From Phycisphaeraceae bacterium (GTDB taxonomy: Bacteria; Planctomycetota; Phycisphaerae; Phycisphaerales; Phycisphaeraceae), in contig JAHQVV010000189.1 of the NCBI GenBank assembly GCA_019634195.1, forward strand, positions 1-32,442: a DNA stretch of 32,442 nucleotides, written 5' to 3'. Made by a program: the position numbers and the translations under genes. Position 1 is the stretch's first letter; each line of letters begins with the position of its first letter. Shown piece by piece: positions 24,501 to 31,258 of this stretch. The notes below the pieces were generated by a model, which saw only the letters and a program-made list of their open reading frames with translations, did not search any database and had not been told where the DNA came from.

Positions 24501-25479
24501 CGCGGAACTCAAGCACACCCGAGCCACGCAGCAGCGCGATCAGGTCCTCGGGTCCGTCCAGCGGGCCCTTGACCGCTTCGTAAGCAACCATCGTGTCGTA
24601 CGCCGTCTGGATCTCTTCAGCGCGGTTCGGGTACTGCCCAAGCAAGCTCTCGAGCTTTTCCTGCCGAGCGGTCTTGACGCCCGCGGCCTTGTCCTTCTCG
24701 CTGAGTTCCTGCGGCGGGATATCTTGGAGAAAGTCGAATTGTGCCTGGCTAAAGCTGTTGGCGGACAGCAGATCGGCCTCTTTGACGCTGAACCGGTCCG
24801 CCGCGTCGAAGTAGAACTCCTCGGCCTTGATGAACTTGTCGTAGACGCCTTGGTTGTCGTCCCGCTTATCACGGGGGATCGCGTTCCATGCGGCGGCGGC
24901 GTTGTCGTAGTCTTCCTTGGCCTGGGTGCGGTCGTTGAACAACACCTGGATTTCTTCGAGGTCTTCGAGCAGGCCCGTGTTGCTACCCGCGAGGTTTTTA
25001 AGGGATTGCTCGCCGCCGGCCTTAAGCGCCCTGTCGAGCTCGCCCTGCGTGAGGTTGCCGCGTTTCAATTGGTCCATCGCGTCATCGAAGGCCTTGCGTG
25101 CCTCGCGCACCTTGGACGGGGCCGAGGCCATCTGCACCTCGATGCGGTTGCCCGCGACCTCTTTCCAGACCAGGTTCCGCGTGCCGTTGGGGTCGACGCG
25201 GTCCGAGAGGATGGCGATGGTCTCTTCGATGACCGTCGAGCGGTTGGCGTTGCTGTCGGGGATGACGACGTCGTAGACGAGCCGGGTACCGCCCGCCAGG
25301 TCGATGCCGGGCTTGAGCCGGTCCTCGGGGCCGTAGACGCCGGGGACCCAGAGCAGCGCGACCGCGCCGAACATGACGGCGGCGATCAGCGAGACGCGCC
25401 ACCAGTGGATGTTCATCGCGTAGAGCACGGCCGAGCCCAGGAAAAGCGCAGCAATAATAAGTAGGAAAGTGATAGCCAT
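21589..25479 (-). CDS. secDF: SecD-SecF fusion, protein translocase subunit
   Basis: 1296 residues, against about 740 for the Bacillus fusion and roughly 900-950 for separate E. coli SecD plus SecF. It uses the proton gradient to help pull proteins through SecYEG. Two N-terminal helices (about 2-22 and 27-47) precede the SecD entry motif 'GIDLAGGTRLVYD' (58-70). A long, charged, partly coiled-coil insertion (about 110-330) enlarges the P1 domain. The SecD membrane block carries 'GMAVDANVLIFERIREE' (611-627). A second enlarged exported region (about 770-1060) precedes the SecF block with 'IRFGSIRYGLAAIAALVHDV' and 'GYSLNDTIVVFDRIRENR' (about 1177-1194). The C-terminal tail is Pro/Glu-rich. yajC and tgt lie upstream, the standard operon. 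Confidence 0.96.
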   Translation of the reverse strand: MAITFLLIIAALFLGSAVLYAMNIHWWRVSLIAAVMFGAVALLWVPGVYGPEDRLKPGIDLAGGTRLVYDVVIPDSNANRSTVIEETIAILSDRVDPNGTRNLVWKEVAGNRIEVQMASAPSKVREARKAFDDAMDQLKRGNLTQGELDRALKAGGEQSLKNLAGSNTGLLEDLEEIQVLFNDRTQAKEDYDNAAAAWNAIPRDKRDDNQGVYDKFIKAEEFYFDAADRFSVKEADLLSANSFSQAQFDFLQDIPPQELSEKDKAAGVKTARQEKLESLLGQYPNRAEEIQTAYDTMVAYEAVKGPLDGPEDLIALLRGSGVLEFRVGADPQDPLVTPFLRQLDEQGPRARPDADFRWFEIDELEQYVDDAPDRKRVEEWLLESLDTDPIVQGQARNATANYFGDPQGRNVVARPYAGRLYILLHNETGMSMTRDQDWVVTGVNSAPGELGRPVVNFSLDGKGSSLMGTMTGQNLQRPMAVLIDDKVLTTPSIRARLTAGVQISGDFSAAEIKYLRDTMRAGSLEGQLSESPVSQQTIGPGLGADNVAAGFRAAITSIILVAIFMAIYYFFAGMVANFALAANMVLILGVLAMTQATFTLPGIAGLVLTIGMAVDANVLIFERIREELMDRKVAVEIAVRQGYGKALSTILDANITTLITCLILGYTATSDVKGFAVVLGIGILATLFTALFCTKVLLDLYVRYRKPKTLEMLPTMIPAMHKLMHPKVKWISKAKFVLPISAILLIGGLTEAFAVRGVDMLDIEFRSGTAVGFDLKPTDEEDEFGDPVLTTLNIGDARDRIEAVALLSMDAQEAIEADANYDPPSDKAAEVFAAVKASYDRHEAAMAEYDRLAGTGRIDEPDPMADFSLLKEVQVISTGQNEDPEVSSGFNVATLITDSQAVADLLKIAFDDVLQSVRTIEFAGQDIDAKDAKDVVEPMESGLLSDVYEDLPANADVNLPDFAGGVAMLVEDMTPALSTQQVTERIERMRRQPPHDELGPRDFTVVPVDEVREGDQDNRFDDAGNLLYKSVIVVAHDNGSTDYSDPVVADRFGDTNGLADTEWKLVKDALQRDSSFSNVTVFNSQVSGTMKQQAIVAIFLSLLAVVIYIWIRFGSIRYGLAAIAALVHDVAVALGVIALAGLAYNQLGADSPIVQFLMLDPFKINLAMIAAFLTIIGYSLNDTIVVFDRIRENRGRLSRATPEIINDSINQTISRTVLTSGTTLLAVGTLYVLGGDGIHGFAFAMLLGVLVGTYSSIAVAAPILTIGTKGQGPASGPQPAKPVDDEPEISSEPVTA

Positions 25480-25565
25480 GGTTAGGTTTCTTTGGGGGGA
25501 AGTCGGTTGAAAGGGGTCGGCGCGGCGGCCGAGACGTGGTCACAAAGCGCGGAGAGGGCTTGTGA

Positions 25566-25880
25566 TCACGGTGATCGGCCGGACGTCGCGTGCGCGGGCG
25601 CTTGCGGCGGGGCCTGTAAGACGGGGGTTGTTGACGGGGCCCAGGGGGTGGGTTCGCAGAACGAGACCTGCACGTCCAGCGCGTCGGGCTGGTCGTCATC
25701 GCCCTGCTCGGCCTTGGTCAGGCTGCGCGGCGAGACGCGGTGCGAAGGCAGCTTGCCGACATCGACCCCCGTCTCGGAACTGGCGGGCTCTTCGTCGGTC
25801 TGGGCCTGCTTGTCCACGCCACCGCCCACCGTTGCGCTAAGCAGCAACGAGGTGATCACGGCATGGATGAGTTCGAGCAT
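25566..25880 (-). CDS. Small hypothetical exported protein between yajC and secDF
   Basis: 104 residues from the ATG at 25880. Residues 1-20 ('MLELIHAVITSLLLSATVGG') look like a short signal peptide or membrane anchor. The remainder is acidic then Pro/Ala-rich, likely disordered, with one Cys. No ribosome site is clear and no domain is recognised. It occupies the gap inside the tgt-yajC-secDF operon on the same strand, and the codon bias is similar to neighbours. It could be a lineage-specific Sec accessory or a chance open frame; I lean slightly to a real gene. Confidence 0.45.
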   Translation of the reverse strand: MLELIHAVITSLLLSATVGGGVDKQAQTDEEPASSETGVDVGKLPSHRVSPRSLTKAEQGDDDQPDALDVQVSFCEPTPWAPSTTPVLQAPPQAPAHATSGRSP

Positions 25881-25902
25881 GGGGTTTTACAATTGCGTTG
25901 TT

Positions 25903-25974
25903 GGGTGGGGACAGGCTTCCAGCCTGTCATGTATGGGTAGAGGTGAGATGACAGGCTGGAAGCCTGTCCCACCC
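25903..25974. repeat. Intergenic inverted repeat, family B
   Basis: Arms 25903-25930 and 25948-25974 are inverted copies differing by one extra G, around a 17-base loop. Each arm is itself a hairpin (GACAGGCT-TCC-AGCCTGTC), so the whole can form a cruciform-like structure. It begins seven bases downstream of the yajC stop and lies inside the Sec operon. It aligns with family A (12851-12921) over 25 positions with 20 identities. Confidence 0.85.
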
Positions 25975-25980
25975 GTTCCA

Positions 25981-26394
25981 TTATTCCTTCTCGGCTTTTT
26001 CGGTGACGACCTCGCGGATCGCTTCCTTGCTGAACTTCATGCGGGTGTTGTTGTTCTCGTCGACCTTGACGACAACCTCGTCTTCACGAACCTCGACGAT
26101 CGATCCCTTGATCCCGCCGATGGAGACGACCTTGTCGCCCTTGGACATAGCGCTGAGCATCTCTTGCTGCTTCTTCTTCTGCTTCCGCGAGCCGCCGCCG
26201 AGCATCATCATGAAGATGATGACGGCGCCGAAGATCAGCATCATCGTGAACAGGTCGAAGCCGCCGCCAGCCGATGGATTTGCACCCTCTTCGCCGGGGG
26301 CTGCGCCGTCTGGGGTCGCGGTGGTCCCGGTTTCATCCGTCCCGGGCTGAGCCAGGAGCAGCGGTTGTCCGTCAAGGGCAAGCACGGTGTACAT
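25981..26394 (-). CDS. yajC: Sec translocon accessory subunit YajC
   Basis: 137 residues. YajC associates with SecDF in the inner membrane. The N-terminal part (1-45) is an unusual Gly/Ala/Pro/Glu-rich exported-type extension. The single transmembrane helix is about 47-66 ('FDLFTMMLIFGAVIIFMMML'). The cytoplasmic part has the family pattern 'RKQKKKQQEMLSAMSKGDKV', then 'SIGGIKGSIVEV' and 'VVVKVDENN'. Standard YajC is about 85-115 residues, so the extension explains the extra length. Context (tgt upstream, secDF downstream) confirms it. No Shine-Dalgarno site is apparent. Confidence 0.95.
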   Translation of the reverse strand: MYTVLALDGQPLLLAQPGTDETGTTATPDGAAPGEEGANPSAGGGFDLFTMMLIFGAVIIFMMMLGGGSRKQKKKQQEMLSAMSKGDKVVSIGGIKGSIVEVREDEVVVKVDENNNTRMKFSKEAIREVVTEKAEKE

Positions 26395-26451
26395 CGTAAA
26401 ACTCGTGTTCGTTGGGGTCGGATCGTCTACCCGGGCACGCCGCCCGGCCGC

Positions 26452-27603
26452 TCAACCCAGACCGGCCACCGGCCAGTCCCGGGCGAGCGAGGACCACGCA
26501 TTGTGAGCGATCGCGGCCCGGATGTCCAGCATGAGCCGTTGGAAGTGCCTCAGATTGTGCAGGCTCACCAGGTTCGACCCCAGCATCTCCCCCGCCTTGA
26601 ACAGGTGGTGCAGGTAAGACCGGCTGTAGCCCCCGGCACAGGCTTCACAGTCGCAGCCCGCGTCGATCGGCCCGCCGTCGGCCTTATGGGACGCGTTGCG
26701 CAGCTTGACCACCCCCCGCGGGGTGAACGCGTAGCCCTTCCGGCCGTTGCGCGTCGGCAACACACAATCAAACATGTCCACCCCCGCCCGCACCGCCGCG
26801 ACGATGTCCCGCTCGTAGCCCACGCCCATCAGGTACCTCGGCTTATCAACAGGCAGCTTCGGGGCCGTGTGCTCGACGACCCGCTTGATCTCGTCCGGGC
26901 CCTCGCCGACCGCCACCCCGCCGATCGCGTAGCCGGGCGAGTCGAACGAACAGACGCGGTCAATACACCAGTCACGCTGGTCTAAATCCGTCCCGCCCTG
27001 CACGATGGGGAAGAGCGCTTGTTGCTGGTCGCGCTCGCTGTCGTGGTGCGTCTTGATGCAGCGCTCAAGCCAACGCAACGTCCGCTCGTTGGCGACGCGA
27101 ACGCGCTCGACATAAGCCGACTCGTCCCCATCGAACTGATTGCTCGCCGGCGGGCAATCGTCAAACGCCATCATGATGTCCGCGCCCAGTTCGTGCTGCA
27201 CCTGCATCGACCGCTCCGGCGGAAGATCTATCATCGCGCCATCCAAATGGCTCTTGAACCGCACGCCTTCATCGGTGATCTTATTCATCTCCGCGAGCGA
27301 GAAGACCTGGAAGCCCCCCGAATCGGTGAGCATCGGGCCTTGCCAGCGGGTCCATTCTTGTAAGCCGCCGTGCCGTGCGATGAGGTCGGACCCGGGCCGG
27401 AGCATGAGGTGGTAGGTGTTGCCGAGGATGATCTGCGCGGAGGTACTCCGGACCTGATCGGGCGTAAGCCCCTTGACCGTGCCCTGCGTGCCGACGGGCA
27501 TAAACGCCGGCGTGTCGAACGCCCCGTGCGGCGTCGTCACCCGGCCGACGCGGGCGTGGGTGGTTGGGTCTTCTGCGGTGATCTCGAAGGACAATGCGGG
27601 CAT
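26452..27603 (-). CDS. tgt: tRNA-guanine transglycosylase
   Basis: 383 residues from the ATG at 27603 ('MPALSFEI'); the longer frame adds 11 residues with no homology pattern. Tgt swaps guanine 34 for preQ1 in tRNAs with GUN anticodons, in queuosine synthesis. Visible residues: general base D94 in 'LTDSGGFQVFSL', 'VQGG' (201-204), 'GGVAVGE', nucleophile D279 in 'MFDCVLPTRNGR', and the zinc site C317-x-C319-x2-C322 with H349. The spacing is the same as in the Zymomonas enzyme. First gene of the tgt-yajC-secDF operon; the 57 bases to yajC contain only a small GC hairpin. Confidence 0.96.
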   Translation of the reverse strand: MPALSFEITAEDPTTHARVGRVTTPHGAFDTPAFMPVGTQGTVKGLTPDQVRSTSAQIILGNTYHLMLRPGSDLIARHGGLQEWTRWQGPMLTDSGGFQVFSLAEMNKITDEGVRFKSHLDGAMIDLPPERSMQVQHELGADIMMAFDDCPPASNQFDGDESAYVERVRVANERTLRWLERCIKTHHDSERDQQQALFPIVQGGTDLDQRDWCIDRVCSFDSPGYAIGGVAVGEGPDEIKRVVEHTAPKLPVDKPRYLMGVGYERDIVAAVRAGVDMFDCVLPTRNGRKGYAFTPRGVVKLRNASHKADGGPIDAGCDCEACAGGYSRSYLHHLFKAGEMLGSNLVSLHNLRHFQRLMLDIRAAIAHNAWSSLARDWPVAGLG

Positions 27604-27664
27604 GTGGCGGTGATGGTACCTCACGCATAGGCACAAAGGCGCAAAGCAACGCGCAACGAAGAGG

Positions 27665-28585
27665 TCAGCTGTCGCGCAGCCGGTCCGTGTCCTGCTGCAG
27701 GATCTTCTTCTCCCGGCTGGTCAGCGACTGCAGGCCCTTCTCCGACACCTTCGCGAGGATACGGTCGACCTCTTGCCGCGTCGCCTGCTCCTTCTTGACT
27801 TTCTTCTCGTGCCGGCCCTTGTTGTAGCCATCCCGGATCGCTTCGGGAGACAGACGGTCGGCCCAGTTCAGCAGGCCCGCTTTCTTCATGAAGATGAAAC
27901 CCAATAGCGCGCCACCCAGGTGGGCCGCCTCGCCACCCGCGTTCGCGCCGGGCTGATTGCCTTGCGCGACCACCGTGTACGCCGCGATGCCGATGATGAC
28001 CCAGATCAAGACCTTCAAAGGGATCGGGAAAAGCAGCATGAACAGCACCCGGGTGTTCGGGGCGATCACCGCCGCGCTCACCAAGATGCCAAAGATACCC
28101 GCAGAGGCGCCAACCAATGGCACCCACGTCTGGCTGACCACCAAGCCGCTGCCCCAGAGGGCGAGGTAACCCAGCACGCCCGAGAAACCACAGAGCAGAT
28201 AAAACGCCAGGAACCGCTTTGAACCCCAATACTGCTCGACCATCGGACCGAAAAAGAACAGGCCGATCATATTGCCCAGCAGGTGTCCGATCCCGCCATG
28301 CAGGAACTGAAAGGTCAGCAAGCGCCAGGCCTGCAAACCAAAAATAGTTGTGCCTGCCGAGAAGTACCCGAAGCCTTCAAGCGGGCCAACCGGCAAAACG
28401 CCATACGGCGTCTGGATTCCTACCACGACCCCGGCTCGGAACAAGATGCCATCAAGCACAAAGACCGAGATATTGATCACGAGCAGCCAAAAGGTGATGG
28501 ATCGCCTGCCGACCCCCATGCCGAATAGCATCTGAGCGCCCCCCCCGCCGCCGTCCTGGTTGTAGTGTCGGTCTTGGTAACCCAT
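27665..28585 (-). CDS. Rhomboid family intramembrane serine protease (first of tandem pair)
   Basis: 306 residues from the ATG at 28585, with GAGG about ten bases upstream. Cytoplasmic Gly-rich start (residues 11-16 are mostly Gly), then about six membrane segments. 'WRLLTFQFLHGGIGHLLGNM' (87-106) is the rhomboid H-x-x-x-N region. Catalytic S161 is in 'GASAGIFG' and catalytic H222 in 'AAHLGG'. Rhomboids cut single-pass membrane proteins inside the bilayer. A charged, Lys/Glu-rich cytoplasmic tail of about 70 residues follows the last helix. The second rhomboid gene lies 52 bases upstream and shares 'KRFLAFYLLCG'. Confidence 0.93.
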   Translation of the reverse strand: MGYQDRHYNQDGGGGGAQMLFGMGVGRRSITFWLLVINISVFVLDGILFRAGVVVGIQTPYGVLPVGPLEGFGYFSAGTTIFGLQAWRLLTFQFLHGGIGHLLGNMIGLFFFGPMVEQYWGSKRFLAFYLLCGFSGVLGYLALWGSGLVVSQTWVPLVGASAGIFGILVSAAVIAPNTRVLFMLLFPIPLKVLIWVIIGIAAYTVVAQGNQPGANAGGEAAHLGGALLGFIFMKKAGLLNWADRLSPEAIRDGYNKGRHEKKVKKEQATRQEVDRILAKVSEKGLQSLTSREKKILQQDTDRLRDS

Positions 28586-28637
28586 GAACCCTACCTCGGT
28601 CAGATACGGGGGACGCCTACATACTAGGCCACGCCGC

Positions 28638-29423
28638 TCACCCTTCGTCTCCCTCTGATCCCCCGCCCGGCGGCTGCAGGCTCGGCGCGTCCTTATCCAC
28701 AAAGTCCAGCGACCAAGGCCGCTTCACCAGCAGGTAGCCGAAGACCGCCCCGCCGACATGCGCCGCGTTGCCGCCGAAGTTCAGGTTCCATTTGAAGATC
28801 ACGTCCGCGAACATCGCGCCGACCGATAGCGCGATGAAGACGATCGCGAGTTTGCGGACGGTGACCCACATGGGCGGGATGATGAGCTTGACCTCGTCCT
28901 TGGGGTAGAGCATGGCCGAGGCGACGAGCACGCCGAAGATCGAGCCGGACGCCCCGACGAGCCAGGCGTTCTGCCCGTTGATGAGCGCGGGGTTGAACGC
29001 GAACATCGCCATGAACCAGGCCCCGCACGCCCCGCAGAGCAGGTAGAACGCGAGGAAACGCTTGGGGCCCCACCACTTCTCGATCAGCGGGCCAAAGACG
29101 TACAGCGCCATCATGTTCATGCCCAGGTGCAGCAGGTTGCCGTGCAAGAACTGGTAGCTGAACAACCGCCAGAACTGGAAGCCGTTGATGCCTTGGACGA
29201 CGTTGAAGTTGCCGACCGCGGTGAGCAGACCGATTAAAACCGGCTGACCGGTTTTCGGATCGATCACAGCTTGCCCGGTCTGCAGATCGATCTGCGCCGT
29301 CGTAAAAAACGTGTTGACCGCATACAGAATCAGGCACAGCCCGATCAGCCAGCGGACAACAACCGACTCGTTGAGCGAGGGGATCGCGTCCTGTTTGTCT
29401 TCCGTGCCCGGCGGCTGCGTCAT
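28638..29423 (-). CDS. Rhomboid family intramembrane serine protease (second of tandem pair)
   Basis: 261 residues from the ATG at 29423. Six predicted membrane segments. Motifs: 'WRLFSYQFLHGNLLHLGMNM' (85-104), catalytic S159 in 'GASGSIFG' and H222 in 'AAHVGGAVFGY'. The loop after the first helix (about 43-72) holds an insertion with a 'TGQ' repeat (QTGQAVIDPKTGQPV). It is clearly paralogous to the downstream rhomboid, with conserved 'KRFLAFYLLCG', but lacks that protein's long charged tail. Both have the Ser-His dyad, so both should be active. Substrates are unknown. Confidence 0.93.
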   Translation of the reverse strand: MTQPPGTEDKQDAIPSLNESVVVRWLIGLCLILYAVNTFFTTAQIDLQTGQAVIDPKTGQPVLIGLLTAVGNFNVVQGINGFQFWRLFSYQFLHGNLLHLGMNMMALYVFGPLIEKWWGPKRFLAFYLLCGACGAWFMAMFAFNPALINGQNAWLVGASGSIFGVLVASAMLYPKDEVKLIIPPMWVTVRKLAIVFIALSVGAMFADVIFKWNLNFGGNAAHVGGAVFGYLLVKRPWSLDFVDKDAPSLQPPGGGSEGDEG

Positions 29424-29524
29424 GCGAAGATTTTAAGTGGGATCGTCTGCAGGTGTAGCGGGAGACGCGCAGCGCCCTGTTTCAGTCGCCATCGTGATCC
29501 ACACGGGACGCTCCGCGATGGCAT

Positions 29525-30607
29525 TCAGCCCGCCGTCTCAAGTGCCGGCGCGACGTACTGGCTACGCACCGCGCCACCCTCAGCGAAAGTAGACTTGTGG
29601 TCGCACGGGTGTGCTTCCTCGCCCAAGCCGAAATCGCTCTGGTACCAATCGTCGATCTGCCTGAGCACATCGCCGGGCAGCCTCGTGCCATCGCAGCCGA
29701 TCGCGTAATCCTTGACGTCGTCGATCGAAAGGATATTCGGCTCAACACTCACGAAGCCCGGCTGACTGGCCAGCCAACGCATCGCGAACTGCCGAAGGTT
29801 CAGGCCGAGGTCGTGCGCCAGCGGGCGGACCATCTCGTTTTTTTGCAGGCCGTAAACCAGCCAGTTGCGGTCGCGGAACTTGCGGTGGTCTTTCTCAGGA
29901 AACTGATGGTCCGGGCTTTTAAACTCGTCGTCGAGGATGCCCGAGTTCGTCGGCACACGCGCGATCACGCCGCCTTTACCCGTGTGTTCGCAGATTTCTC
30001 CGAGCTCTTTGCCGAGGTCCTGCTCGTACATGTTGTAAACCGTCTGGGCCGTCGCCGCGCCGTACTTCAAGAGGCCGTCATGGCCCTCTTCGCGCCAGCC
30101 GATCGCTGGGCCTAGCGCAACGCCCCACTCTTTGATCTTGCCTTGCTGCTTGAGCGTGTCCATCGCGCCCAGCAGTTCGTCGTTGTAGTGGTGGTGGCGG
30201 ACGTTGTGGGCCTGGTACAGATCGATGCAGTCGATGCCCATGTGCTCAAGCGACTTTTCACACTCGGCGAAGATCGCTTCAGGGGAGAAGTCCTGCTTGC
30301 GTTCGCGGTGGCTGCCCTCTTCGCCGGGATCAGAGACGAGGTCGTAGCCAAACTTCGTCGAGACGACGAGGTTGTCGCGGCCGGCGTAAGCAATCGTGTC
30401 CTTCATCAGCTTCTCGGCGCGCCAGTTGCCGTAGGCCGGGGCGGTGTCGAAGAACGTCACGCCGTGGTCGTAGGCCTGGTTCTGGATGGTGATCGCGTCT
30501 TCGTCGGTGATATCGATCCACCAGTTGACGCCGAAAGTGAAGTTGCCAAAGCCCAAGAGGGAGACGGACAGGTCGGTGCCGGGGATCTTGCGTTGTTCGA
30601 TGGCCAT
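29525..30607 (-). CDS. Aldo/keto reductase
   Basis: 360 residues from the ATG at 30607. TIM-barrel NAD(P)H-dependent oxidoreductase with the full catalytic tetrad: D54 and Y59 in 'FFDTAPAYGN', K85 in 'VSTKFGY' and H134 in 'LYQAHNV'. The C-terminal half carries 'QTVYNMYEQD', 'GGVIARVPTNSG' and 'LRQFAMRWLASQPGFVSV', as in the AKR group of general stress/Tas-like reductases. A His/Asn-rich loop follows H134 ('VRHHHYN'). The substrate cannot be inferred. It stands apart from its neighbours by about 100 and 137 bases and may be its own transcription unit. Confidence 0.93.
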   Translation of the reverse strand: MAIEQRKIPGTDLSVSLLGFGNFTFGVNWWIDITDEDAITIQNQAYDHGVTFFDTAPAYGNWRAEKLMKDTIAYAGRDNLVVSTKFGYDLVSDPGEEGSHRERKQDFSPEAIFAECEKSLEHMGIDCIDLYQAHNVRHHHYNDELLGAMDTLKQQGKIKEWGVALGPAIGWREEGHDGLLKYGAATAQTVYNMYEQDLGKELGEICEHTGKGGVIARVPTNSGILDDEFKSPDHQFPEKDHRKFRDRNWLVYGLQKNEMVRPLAHDLGLNLRQFAMRWLASQPGFVSVEPNILSIDDVKDYAIGCDGTRLPGDVLRQIDDWYQSDFGLGEEAHPCDHKSTFAEGGAVRSQYVAPALETAG

Positions 30608-30744
30608 GGCTCTTAAATTCCTATCAAAAGACTCGAAAGTCCCATTTTAACGATACTCAATCAGACGTCCAGTGGGCCTGATCGGTTTCAGCTTAGCAGC
30701 AAATGATAAGTTGGCACGGCCGCGATGCGGAACTGCGACACGAA

Positions 30745-31239
30745 TCACTCTGATTCATCGACAGATGGTTCGCGATCCTGGAACGGATTGCGAGGCACTG
30801 GCCTCGCGTAGAGACGCTTCAAATCGCTGCCCCAATATCCATGGATCTGGGGTCGGCTGACCAACGCAATTTCCTCCGGCTTCGCAGAGGGGTCCAGCCG
30901 ACTGACGTTGCCCTCGGTATCCACCAGGATGCGCTCGCCGGTCTCGGAATCAATCCGCCAGGTACCGCGGTAGTACGCGTCGTACAAGCCCCAGCCCTGA
31001 ACGTTCGTGTCTTGCCGCACGAACCGGCCATCGATATAGAGCGTGATCTGGCAGTAGACCGTGAAGGGGCCGCCCTTGGTGTAACCGAACGCCGACGACT
31101 GCGGCGTGCCGTGCTCCCAGACCTCCTGCACGATCGAGTGCTGGAGCTTGACCACCTGGATCGATTTACCGCTCGTCTTACAACCCGCGCAAAACAACAC
31201 ACCGCAGAGCACGAGAAGCATCGTTGTCGCTCGAAGCAT
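30745..31239 (-). CDS. Small lipoprotein of unknown function
   Basis: 164 residues from the ATG at 31239, which gives a clean lipoprotein signal ending in lipobox F-C-A-G-C (Cys20); the longer open frame overlaps the upstream gene and is rejected. The mature part is rich in aromatic and beta-type residues ('YCQITLYIDGRFVRQ', 'GWGLYDAYYRGTWRID', 'ILVDTEGNVSRL'), suggesting a small beta-sandwich or lipocalin-like fold, but I recognise no family. It follows the TPR-like gene by 19 bases and is probably co-transcribed. Confidence 0.8.
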   Translation of the reverse strand: MLRATTMLLVLCGVLFCAGCKTSGKSIQVVKLQHSIVQEVWEHGTPQSSAFGYTKGGPFTVYCQITLYIDGRFVRQDTNVQGWGLYDAYYRGTWRIDSETGERILVDTEGNVSRLDPSAKPEEIALVSRPQIHGYWGSDLKRLYARPVPRNPFQDREPSVDESE

Positions 31240-31258
31240 GTGGATACCCCCGTGTGAC

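Noticed and set aside
21763-25464. 1233-codon open frame on the plus strand opposite secDF
   Set aside because: Exact antisense of a certain gene; the product is Arg/Asp/Val/Leu-rich low complexity, the usual shadow in high-GC coding DNA, with no motif.
27620-27660. Sequence resembling a half copy of family D repeat before tgt
   Set aside because: Only the short words ACAAAGGCGCAAAG are similar, and there is no inverted partner nearby; too weak to call.
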